DNA of 6,940 nt, from NCBI GenBank assembly GCA_029883255.1, contig JAOUJL010000076.1:1-6940 (forward strand), written 5' to 3'. The notes under the pieces were generated by a model. It had not been told where the DNA came from, did no database searches, and worked only from the letters and a program-made list of their open reading frames with translations. The position numbers were made by a program, and so were the translations under genes. This stretch comes from Candidatus Bathyarchaeota archaeon. GTDB taxonomy: Archaea; Thermoproteota; Bathyarchaeia; Bathyarchaeales; Bathyarchaeaceae. Shown here one piece after another: positions 1-5,412 of this stretch (position 1 is its first letter; each line of letters opens with the position of its first letter).

Positions 1-78
1 CTTCCTCTGTCTATTATAAACGTTGCATACTGCACGTATCACCAGTATGAGGAGCGCTGTTCCAATAGGAACTACCAT
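1..78 (-). CDS. Possible small membrane protein, N-terminal fragment (runs off left edge)
   Basis: An open frame starts with ATG at 78 and stays open to the window edge, giving 26 residues that begin MVVPIGTALLILVIRAVCNV and end in a basic NRQRK stretch. The hydrophobic run at residues 2-19 followed by R/K residues looks like a membrane segment or signal anchor with a cytoplasmic positive flank. An in-frame TAG lies five codons upstream, so ATG is the natural start. There is no strong Shine-Dalgarno sequence, but a TATA-like TTTAAG (97-102, minus strand) would place transcription start close to the ATG, as in leaderless archaeal transcripts. It follows the glycosyltransferase on the same strand after 130 nt, so it may be a separate unit. 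I do not recognise a family, and the fragment is too short to exclude a chance frame. Confidence 0.35.
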   Translation of the reverse strand, partial: MVVPIGTALLILVIRAVCNVYNRQRK

Positions 79-208
79 TGTCCTGCAAAGTAGCTACTTA
101 AATCCACCACAAAGCGAGCCATTAATGGGATTTTGTCTCCAATTTACTGGTAAAAATTTCGTTACGGCTTGATGCGGTTAGCTTGATCTAGATGCGCCCG
201 CAAAAAGC

Positions 209-1186
209 TCATCTTTGCGTACGCACATAAACTCCCAAGATAAGGCCGCTTATAACGCCACCGAGAATGTAAATGATCGAAACTAGCTTAGAAACGTGGG
301 GATAAAACTTTTCTCTGGTACCTATTCTTGGTTTTCCGTTGGCTATCCCTAGGATTTCCCTTTCGAATTGACATTTGATCTTTTCCAAGGCGTTCAAGAG
401 GGAATAATGTTTCAGAAAGAGCAAGCAAGTGTTTCTAATCTTCCAGTATAAGAAGCGTGCCATGTTAAATTTCACAACGTCTCTGCATCCTCCATTTTTG
501 GCAGAGTAATGAAAGGTGTAAGCGTTGGGGTCGAAGATTTGAACACCCGCTCTATTACTTCTGATTCCCAGATCTGTTTCCTCCCTGTATCCGTTTCCTT
601 TGAAGTTCTCGTCGAAGCCGTGAAGTCTGATCAGCAGCTCCCTTCTGTAGGACATGTTGCCTCCCTGAAAGAAATTGACTGGTCTGACATCGAATTTTTC
701 CAGTTCTTTGTCTGATTGTAGTCTTGTGTTGTTCACTACGTTTCCTGATCTGGAGATGAACATGTATTTCGTGGGTTTTGCTTTCTTGCGAATCTTTCTT
801 CCCAACTCGATTACTGGTCCTCCAACGCCGACAATTGGCTCATATTTGTAGTACTTCAATAGGTTCTCTAACCAATTCTTGTCAGCAGAGCAGTCGTCAT
901 CCAAAAAAGCTATGACGTCACATTTTGTGGCTCTGATTCCGCGGTTTCTTGATGCTGCGGGACCCTTTCTCTTTTCGTTGACGATCAATTTCGTTGGAAT
1001 TTCGCAGTTTTTCACTATTTTGTTGATCGCTTCTTTAGTTTTCCTTCCAGACGCGTCGTCTACGACTATTATCTCTTGAGGTTGACAACTCTGGTTAACA
1101 ATGGAATCTACACATCTTTTTAGAGCTTTTCTTCTGTTCCTGGTGCAGATAACCACTGAAACGGAAAAATTGGACAAATCCCTCAC
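209..1186 (-). CDS. Family 2 glycosyltransferase (GT-A fold) with C-terminal membrane segment
   Basis: This 325-residue protein is a GT2-type glycosyltransferase, transferring a sugar from an activated donor to an unknown acceptor, probably at the cytoplasmic face of the membrane. The N-terminal GT-A signature SVVICTRNR (residues 10-18) is followed by IIVVDDAS (39-46), the GPAASRNRGI stretch (75-84) and the metal/nucleotide-binding FLDDD (94-98). The acceptor half has FFQGGNMSYRR (172-182) and REETDL (201-206), the usual place of the catalytic-base acidic motif. A hydrophobic segment at about 301-319 near the C-terminus suggests membrane anchoring. The start is GTG; an in-frame TGA two codons upstream rules out extension. 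GAGGG lies only 3 nt before the GTG, and TTG at 1177, 5 nt after GGTGA, is a plausible alternative. It begins 6 nt after the methyltransferase stop, so translation is probably coupled. Donor and acceptor cannot be told from sequence. Confidence 0.93.
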   Translation of the reverse strand: MRDLSNFSVSVVICTRNRRKALKRCVDSIVNQSCQPQEIIVVDDASGRKTKEAINKIVKNCEIPTKLIVNEKRKGPAASRNRGIRATKCDVIAFLDDDCSADKNWLENLLKYYKYEPIVGVGGPVIELGRKIRKKAKPTKYMFISRSGNVVNNTRLQSDKELEKFDVRPVNFFQGGNMSYRRELLIRLHGFDENFKGNGYREETDLGIRSNRAGVQIFDPNAYTFHYSAKNGGCRDVVKFNMARFLYWKIRNTCLLFLKHYSLLNALEKIKCQFEREILGIANGKPRIGTREKFYPHVSKLVSIIYILGGVISGLILGVYVRTQR

Positions 1187-1192
1187 CTTCCC

Positions 1193-2017
1193 TCATTGAG
1201 CTTTATGCCGTGTAACCATACTCTTGACCGCGTGAATCATGTAAGACTCTGAAAAGAAAAAGGAGACGTAGGTGGACTTTTTAGACAAGTTTTCAGAGAA
1301 GATACCAAAAATCCGAAGCGCTATGCTTTCCAACTTCTTCGATACAAGAGGAACCTCATCATTTCCTCTCATGAAAATTGGAAGCCTAATTATCACAGGT
1401 GAAATATCCACGATTGAAAACTCGTTCTTTTCCAATAAGGTCTTCACAAGATCGATTGGGATGTTTTCATACCACGAATAAAGACGCACCTCGTCAAAAC
1501 TATTCCGATCGTAGAACCTCAAAGATTTCTTCAATCTTTTGTAAAAATCCCACAGTGAATCTTTAGTTTTCGTTATTATCACAAGCTCTCCACCAGGATT
1601 GAGGAGGCAACAGGCTTTTCTGAAAAGGTCTTTTTTGTTTGGGATGTACTCGAAAACTCTCACAGAAAAAATCTTGTCGAATCTTTCTCTGAAATCGTGA
1701 TCCGTGAAGTCGGAGTTGACGAAAGTCACGTTGTTGTTTTGGATATTCTCCTTCGCCTTCTCTATCATTTTTTCGGATATGTCTACTGCCACTAGCTTAG
1801 AACACCTACTCGCAATCAAGTCTGTCCATGTCCCAGGTCCACAGCCGATCTCTAAAATTCTGTCACTTTCCGTTGGATCTAAACTTCTCAATAAGGCTTT
1901 CTTGGTTTGAACGTAATCAAACTTTGCAATCTTGCTTCCAGTCCACTGAGCATCTTTGTATACATGCGATTTCTCGTTCCAAAAACACTGAATTTGCTCG
2001 TGTCTTGAGATCTTCAT
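1193..2017 (-). CDS. Class I SAM-dependent methyltransferase
   Basis: This 274-residue protein has the Rossmann-fold layout of class I methyltransferases, moving a methyl group from S-adenosylmethionine to an unidentified substrate. Motif I is ILEIGCGPGTW (54-64). The ribose-binding acidic residue is D79 in LVAVDIS. VTFVNSDF (97-104) precedes the acidic motif II region, IFSVRVFEYIP (116-126) matches motif III, and the post-motif NPGGELVIITK follows at 140-150. The C-terminal 120 residues are less conserved and probably form the substrate cap. The ATG at 2017 has a good Shine-Dalgarno, GAGGTG, 5 nt upstream. It sits 33 nt after ino1 and 6 nt before the glycosyltransferase, so all three are probably cotranscribed. 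By eye it is more A+T-rich than ino1. The overall pattern resembles UbiE/Methyltransf_11-type enzymes acting on small molecules, lipids or sugars, but the context does not identify the acceptor. Confidence 0.92.
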   Translation of the reverse strand: MKISRHEQIQCFWNEKSHVYKDAQWTGSKIAKFDYVQTKKALLRSLDPTESDRILEIGCGPGTWTDLIASRCSKLVAVDISEKMIEKAKENIQNNNVTFVNSDFTDHDFRERFDKIFSVRVFEYIPNKKDLFRKACCLLNPGGELVIITKTKDSLWDFYKRLKKSLRFYDRNSFDEVRLYSWYENIPIDLVKTLLEKNEFSIVDISPVIIRLPIFMRGNDEVPLVSKKLESIALRIFGIFSENLSKKSTYVSFFFSESYMIHAVKSMVTRHKAQ

Positions 2018-2022
2018 AATAA

Positions 2023-2028
2023 CACCTC
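2023..2028 (-). promoter_or_regulatory. Shine-Dalgarno of the methyltransferase gene
   Basis: GAGGTG on the minus strand lies 5 nt before the ATG at 2017, inside the 33-nt gap after ino1. It matches the archaeal 16S 3' end (anti-SD CACCTC) and fixes the start codon. Confidence 0.7.
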
Positions 2029-2050
2029 AATTGTGGCGAAGGTTGGAGTC

Positions 2051-3124
2051 TTAGCGCTCTCGGTTCCCTTGAATGAACTCTTCAACCCTTTGTCGGGCGA
2101 CGTGATCCGGCATCTGAACCGGTGGATGCTTGAAAGCATACGCTGAGATGCTAGTTAGCTGTCCTTTTATGCCTCTGTCGAGAGCCAATTTGGTCGCTCT
2201 GACGACGTCGATAACCACACCCGCACTGTTGGGAGAATCCTGCACCGATAGTTTAAGGTCCATGTCGATTGGGACGTTCCCGAACTTCCTGCCCTGGATA
2301 TACACATGGCATATTTTGTTATCTTTAAGGAAGGGGATGTGCCCGTTTGGACCAGCCCACGCCTCAATCTTGTAAGGCGCTAGGCTGGTGAGAGCGCTGA
2401 TCTTACTCTCTCGTTTAGTTTTAACCCTGCTTTCAGTGGTCATGTTTAGGAAGTCTGTGTTGCCACCAACATTCAATTGATAAGTCCTTTCAATTCTTAT
2501 TCCTCTAGAGACCAGGAGGTCGATGAGCGCTCGGTGAACGATTGTTGCTCCTATCTGGCTCTTCACGTCATCTCCCGCCACCGGCAGGTCTGCATCTTCG
2601 AACTTCCTTACCCACTCCGGTTCACTCGCAATGAACTCTGGAATACAATTGACGAAAGCGCAACCAGTATCAAGGCAAGCTTGAGCGTAATGCCTTGTTC
2701 CACGAAAGCTACCAACAGGCAGAAAGTTCAGCAACATATCAGCCTTACTTTCCTTGAGGACATCTGCCACATTTGCAGGGTCCTCGTCTTCGCTGTAGAC
2801 ATTGAAAGGAATCTTCATATGTGCGGCCACGCCGTCAAGTATTGGTCCAGGAAGCACCTTCACGCCTAGATCAGGCATGTTTGCAAACCTCACGCAACAG
2901 TTAGGTTCTGCGAAGATCGCTTCGCTCAAGTCCCGACCGATCTTAAGCCTGTTAACGTCAAAAGCTGCCACAAAATCTATGTCTCGAAGGTGATAGCCTC
3001 CGAAGGTTAAATGCATTAACCCTGGAACCTGTGAATTCTCCTCGGCGTTCTTGTAGTATTCAACACCTTGAACAAGGGCTGAAGCGCAGTTCCCTACTCC
3101 GGATATTGCAACTTTAATTTTCAT
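2051..3124 (-). CDS. ino1: Myo-inositol-1-phosphate synthase (inositol-3-phosphate synthase)
   Basis: This protein converts D-glucose-6-phosphate to 1L-myo-inositol-1-phosphate with NAD+ (EC 5.5.1.4), the first committed step to inositol lipids and inositol solutes, in the cytoplasm. From the ATG at 3124 it has 357 residues, close to the mycobacterial Ino1 length as I recall it. Visible marks are the NAD-binding GVGNCASALVQGVEYY (9-24), FVAAFDV (51-57), NFLPVGS (133-139), FVNCIPEFIAS (157-167), active-site GDDVKSQIGAT (184-194) with its lysine, LNVGGNTDFLN (217-227), and DSPNSAGVVID (296-306). The sequence agrees with the actinobacterial/archaeal type throughout, with no break. A TTG at 3136 would add four residues. 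I prefer ATG because the Rossmann strand starts immediately after it, although neither start has a clear Shine-Dalgarno. It is the first gene of a probable operon with the methyltransferase and glycosyltransferase, and diverges from the ArsR-like regulator. Confidence 0.97.
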   Translation of the reverse strand: MKIKVAISGVGNCASALVQGVEYYKNAEENSQVPGLMHLTFGGYHLRDIDFVAAFDVNRLKIGRDLSEAIFAEPNCCVRFANMPDLGVKVLPGPILDGVAAHMKIPFNVYSEDEDPANVADVLKESKADMLLNFLPVGSFRGTRHYAQACLDTGCAFVNCIPEFIASEPEWVRKFEDADLPVAGDDVKSQIGATIVHRALIDLLVSRGIRIERTYQLNVGGNTDFLNMTTESRVKTKRESKISALTSLAPYKIEAWAGPNGHIPFLKDNKICHVYIQGRKFGNVPIDMDLKLSVQDSPNSAGVVIDVVRATKLALDRGIKGQLTSISAYAFKHPPVQMPDHVARQRVEEFIQGNRER

Positions 3125-3169
3125 AGTTGAAACCAACCAACCTAACGATTTTGCGCCACCTTATCATGG

Positions 3170-3181
3170 CATGCATGCATG
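3170..3181. repeat. 12-bp perfect palindrome in the ino1 upstream region
   Basis: CATGCATGCATG is its own reverse complement and is made of three GCAT-type units. It lies 46-57 bp upstream of the ino1 ATG, between the start codon and the TATA-like boxes. It could be an operator or part of the 5' leader; simple-repeat origin by chance is also possible. Confidence 0.4.
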
Positions 3182-3230
3182 TATAGCGGTCTAATCGGTT
3201 TGGCTCGTCTTCCTGACAAGGCTAGATTTA

Positions 3231-3244
3231 TCTTACCGATAAGA
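3231..3244. promoter_or_regulatory. Candidate operator: inverted repeat in the divergent promoter region
   Basis: TCTTACCGATAAGA has 5-bp inverted arms (TCTTA / TAAGA) around CCGA; an overlapping TTATC / GATAA pair shares the site. It lies directly next to the TATA-like box at 3251-3262, where it could affect ino1 transcription (minus strand), the regulator gene (plus strand), or both. Arms are short, so chance cannot be excluded. Confidence 0.35.
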
Positions 3245-3249
3245 CAAGG

Positions 3250-3262
3250 TTAATATATAACT
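3250..3262. promoter_or_regulatory. TATA-like box, divergent region (probably ino1)
   Basis: TTAATATATAACT is A+T-only apart from its edge and reads as a TATA box in both directions. On the minus strand it predicts an ino1 transcript starting near 3230 with a leader of about 100 nt. A second, weaker minus-strand candidate, CTATACAT (about 3178-3185), would give a shorter leader. Which one is used is not decidable from sequence. Confidence 0.45.
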
Positions 3263-3267
3263 CATGC

Positions 3268-3277
3268 AAATATAAAC
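3268..3277 (+). promoter_or_regulatory. TATA box of the ArsR-like regulator
   Basis: AAATATAAAC centred near 3273 lies about 26 bp before 3299, so transcription should begin just before the Shine-Dalgarno at 3300. Spacing fits the archaeal rule of TATA centre about 26 bp upstream of the start site. Confidence 0.55.
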
Positions 3278-3280
3278 CTT

Positions 3281-3293
3281 ACGAAACGTTCGT
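3281..3293. promoter_or_regulatory. Candidate operator: inverted repeat between TATA box and start of the regulator gene
   Basis: ACGAAACGTTCGT has perfect 5-bp arms (ACGAA / TTCGT) around ACG. It occupies the 3' side of the TATA box and reaches the predicted transcription start, the classic place where an archaeal repressor blocks polymerase recruitment. The adjacent winged-helix protein is the obvious candidate to bind it. This is inference from position and symmetry. Confidence 0.45.
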
Positions 3294-3299
3294 TACATT

Positions 3300-3305
3300 G
3301 GTGAT
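3300..3305 (+). promoter_or_regulatory. Shine-Dalgarno that decides the regulator start
   Basis: GGTGAT is a full match to the archaeal 16S 3' end and ends 5 nt before GTG at 3311. The upstream in-frame TTG at 3305 overlaps this element and so cannot be served by it, which favours GTG 3311 as the real start. Confidence 0.6.
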
Positions 3306-3310
3306 TGAAA

Positions 3311-3883
3311 GTGGCGAAGAGAGTTGTTAGGGTGATTCATCAGCCCAAGATCATCAAGGTGCTGGCGGATCCGGTGCGCAGGGAGATACTGCGTCAACTG
3401 AGGCATGAATCACAAACTCAAACCCAGCTCGCTAGAAAGCTGAATCTCACGAAACCATCAATGAACCATCATCTTCAGTTGTTGCGCAAAGCGAGGCTCA
3501 TCAGAGTTACTCGTACTAGGCCAGAGTCCCATGGAATACTCCAAAAGTACTACGAACCAACCTCAAACCTGTTCATAGAAGACTATGACAAAACGCCTCC
3601 TCATCTACAAAAATACTTTCTTCAGTTCCACATAGAACGGTTACGTGGCATGCTGAGCGTTTTCCAGCTCATCGGAAAGAAACGGGGAGAACCCATTAAC
3701 GTAACCTCTGATCAGCTCAAAGAGTTGGCACAGGAAGTTGCGAGACAAATGACCAAAGTTGGAAAAAGATACGAAAAAACCGGAACAGCCATGAACAGGG
3801 AAACGCTACTCATTACAATCTACAGCGAAGCACTAAAAGAAGTTATGGCTGAAAGCAAATGGAAGGACTTTTTTGATCACTAA
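3311..3883 (+). CDS. ArsR-like winged-helix transcriptional regulator
   Basis: This 190-residue protein has an N-terminal winged helix-turn-helix followed by an all-helical tail. KIIKVLADPVRREILRQL (13-30) is the typical ArsR/HTH_20 first helix, TQTQLARKLNLTKPSMNHHL (36-55) the helix-turn-helix with recognition helix from K48, and RVTRTRPESHGILQKYYEPT (65-84) the wing. Residues 100-190, including FLQFHIERLRGMLSVFQL, are predicted helical and probably dimerise or sense a signal. There is no cysteine at all, so the metal-binding ELCVCD-type site of classical ArsR/SmtB is absent and metal sensing is unlikely. GTG at 3311 is chosen because GGTGAT lies 5 nt upstream; a TTG at 3305 would add two residues. 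It is 37 nt from mscS on the same strand and diverges from ino1, so it may regulate either or both, and itself. The ligand is unknown. Confidence 0.88.
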   Translation: MAKRVVRVIHQPKIIKVLADPVRREILRQLRHESQTQTQLARKLNLTKPSMNHHLQLLRKARLIRVTRTRPESHGILQKYYEPTSNLFIEDYDKTPPHLQKYFLQFHIERLRGMLSVFQLIGKKRGEPINVTSDQLKELAQEVARQMTKVGKRYEKTGTAMNRETLLITIYSEALKEVMAESKWKDFFDH

Positions 3884-3920
3884 TGAGAATAAGACCTAAG
3901 CGATTGAGCGGTGTATGTAA

Positions 3921-4850
3921 GTGAATAAGATTGTTTGGGCTACGACCATAATCTTGATTGTTGTGGCTATGGGTGTAATCACCTATTTCGCGTGGCAATG
4001 GGGTGTTCTTCAAGAGTTAGGAATTTTAGATTTTGTTACCTCAGAAAACATGACTCTGGCTTTGAAGGTGATCATCGTTTTAGTCGGGGCGATCGTCGCC
4101 GATCGAGTCATCGGAAGAATGATCAAGCGGTATTCTAGAAGGATTGGATTGGTCAAACACATAGAAAACATGTTCAAAGTGACCGCGCGAATCGTCATCT
4201 TTGCCGTAGCTATAACCATCATCCTCCCAATATTCAAGATAGACACAGGCGTTATTTTGAGCATCTCTGCTCTGAGCGGAGCTGCCATAGGTTTCGCCGC
4301 CACACAGACCGTTGGAAATTTCCTAGCAGGATTGTACATCATGATATCTAGACCCTTCACAGTGTCAGATTACGTGAAGATAGGGGACGTAGAAGGCCAA
4401 GTTAGGGAGATAACAGTCAACTACACAAAGATTTACATGCCTACATACAACTTCATTGAGATTCCCAACAGACAGGTCTTGGACAGCCGAATCTTGAACT
4501 ACTCCAAAAAGAACATAGTTGACTATACGTTTAGAGTTGGCTTCCCATCCACCCTCCCCGGAGACATTACAAATACGGAGTTGATGCAGGACTGCATTGC
4601 TCCGGTCATCAACTCCTTCTACGAAAGACAGAAGAAAATGTTTGTGAAGAAGCCTGAGCTTGCCGTTGCTACGGATTACATGGGTTACATGGGGAGTGTC
4701 GGACTGGACAGGCTTCAGAGAACCTTTGCTGTGAGGGTTTTCTTTAAAGAGAAGGACGTTGAAGCGTTCTATGACCTACAACCCCAACTTCTAAACGAAA
4801 TAATCAAGAAGTGGGACGAATACAGTAAAAAAGTCAACAAAGACGTCTAG
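3921..4850 (+). CDS. mscS: MscS-family small-conductance mechanosensitive channel
   Basis: This 309-residue integral membrane protein should open under membrane tension and release solutes on osmotic downshock. Hydrophobic segments lie at about 5-27, 45-63 and 86-105, followed by the pore-lining helix at about 110-145 with the family pattern SGAAIGFAATQTVGNFLAGL and ISRPF. The beta domain follows with VSDYVKIGDVEGQVREI (148-164), where S149 stands in place of the more usual glycine, then FIEIPNRQVLDSRILNYSK (178-196). The C-terminal alpha/beta part runs to the end. Length matches three-helix MscS proteins, with no extra sensor domain. The start is GTG, with GCGGTG about 7 nt upstream; ATG at 3915 is followed at once by a stop. 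It is the second gene after the ArsR-like regulator and is probably cotranscribed with it. It converges with the small winged-helix gene. Confidence 0.95.
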   Translation: MNKIVWATTIILIVVAMGVITYFAWQWGVLQELGILDFVTSENMTLALKVIIVLVGAIVADRVIGRMIKRYSRRIGLVKHIENMFKVTARIVIFAVAITIILPIFKIDTGVILSISALSGAAIGFAATQTVGNFLAGLYIMISRPFTVSDYVKIGDVEGQVREITVNYTKIYMPTYNFIEIPNRQVLDSRILNYSKKNIVDYTFRVGFPSTLPGDITNTELMQDCIAPVINSFYERQKKMFVKKPELAVATDYMGYMGSVGLDRLQRTFAVRVFFKEKDVEAFYDLQPQLLNEIIKKWDEYSKKVNKDV

Positions 4851-4881
4851 TTTAGAGAGCGTTAACGTCCTGACTGTTTCT

Positions 4882-4908
4882 TTCCAGGCTTCCGTGCCTA
4901 GGCTGGAA
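4882..4908. terminator. Possible hairpin between convergent genes
   Basis: TTCCAG (4882-4887) and CTGGAA (4903-4908) form a 6-bp inverted repeat with a 15-nt loop, and an alternative inner stem AGGC/GCCT lies within it. It sits between the ends of mscS (4850) and the small winged-helix gene (4951), where a terminator for either strand would be useful. There is no strong T-run next to it, so this is weak. Confidence 0.25.
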
Positions 4909-4950
4909 CAAGCCTCCAAGGTTACTCCTTCTTCGCCAACGTGCAGAGGA

Positions 4951-5166
4951 CTACCTTATCGCTTTCACGAACTTCTTTTTCTTCCGTCGAAAGATGCTAG
5001 TGTACTTCTTGGAGATTTCTACTAGTCCCTTGTTTTTCAGGTTGGTGATTGCCCCCACCATTCTGCTGTCAGGCATGTTTTTAGGCTGAATCTCTCCAGC
5101 CTCTTTTATGAATTCGTAAGTTTTCCTTTCTATTTCAGTTAAATCTTTAAGGTTCAAGCTCCGCAC
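4951..5166 (-). CDS. Small winged-helix DNA-binding protein, 71 residues
   Basis: The protein is short and charged. LTEIERKTYEFIKEAGEI (9-26) looks like the first helix of a winged helix, followed by NMPDSRMVGAITNLKNKGLV (30-49), which fits helix-turn-helix plus the start of the recognition helix, and a strongly basic C-terminus with FRRKKKKFVKAI (59-70). This is the pattern of small archaeal winged-helix proteins found next to transcription genes, and I infer sequence-specific or general DNA binding. No named family is certain. GTG at 5166 is the only reasonable start: an in-frame TAA lies ten codons upstream, with no other ATG/GTG/TTG between them. The Shine-Dalgarno is weak. A TATA-like box and a perfect inverted repeat lie upstream, so it appears to have its own promoter and may regulate itself. 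Confidence 0.75.
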   Translation of the reverse strand: MRSLNLKDLTEIERKTYEFIKEAGEIQPKNMPDSRMVGAITNLKNKGLVEISKKYTSIFRRKKKKFVKAIR

Positions 5167-5232
5167 CTGTCCACAAACGAGCGGTCTGACATTTTACAAC
5201 ATCCGGTGTTCGAGGCTGAAGGCGCAAAAACA

Positions 5233-5245
5233 TGCAAATTTTGCA
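5233..5245. promoter_or_regulatory. Candidate operator: perfect inverted repeat at the predicted start site of the small winged-helix gene
   Basis: TGCAAATTTTGCA has two perfect 6-bp arms (TGCAAA / TTTGCA) around one T. It is centred about 27 bp downstream of the minus-strand TATA box, on the predicted transcription start. A dimeric winged-helix protein binding here would block initiation. Confidence 0.5.
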
Positions 5246-5260
5246 ATCGCTGAAATTCGC

Positions 5261-5272
5261 CTCTATATATCC
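5261..5272 (-). promoter_or_regulatory. TATA box of the small winged-helix gene
   Basis: On the minus strand GGATATATAGAG is preceded by the purine-rich GCAAAG, which resembles a TFB recognition element plus TATA box. Transcription would start near 5240, giving a leader of about 73 nt before GTG at 5166. The rest of the gap up to the integrase stop at 5413 holds only a weak GCGC/GCGC hairpin (5302-5319) followed on the minus strand by a short T-run, possibly the integrase terminator. I see no further gene in it. Confidence 0.5.
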
Positions 5273-5412
5273 TTTGCTAATAATCATTTAAAAACATTAA
5301 TGCGCGGCATTTTTAGCGCGTCTCTCATGAAGTAGCTGCTTACACCCTTTTGTCTACCAAAATAACTGTTTTCAACTTTTCATGGTCGGCTTTTCCCGCT
5401 TTTTAACTGACT

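Noticed and set aside
2477..2869. Plus-strand open frame of 130 codons
   Set aside because: It lies entirely within ino1 on the opposite strand. Its translation has no recognisable domain, while the ino1 frame matches its family throughout.
3305..3310. TTG as the start of the ArsR-like regulator
   Set aside because: It overlaps the GGTGAT Shine-Dalgarno, which is correctly spaced for GTG 3311. Only two residues differ.
4010..4360. Minus-strand open frame of 116 codons
   Set aside because: It is the antisense shadow of the MscS membrane segments, with no promoter or ribosome-binding site of its own.
4860..4867. CGTTAACG palindrome just after mscS
   Set aside because: Eight bases of symmetry in an A+T-rich gap are expected by chance, and there is no promoter nearby for it to act on.
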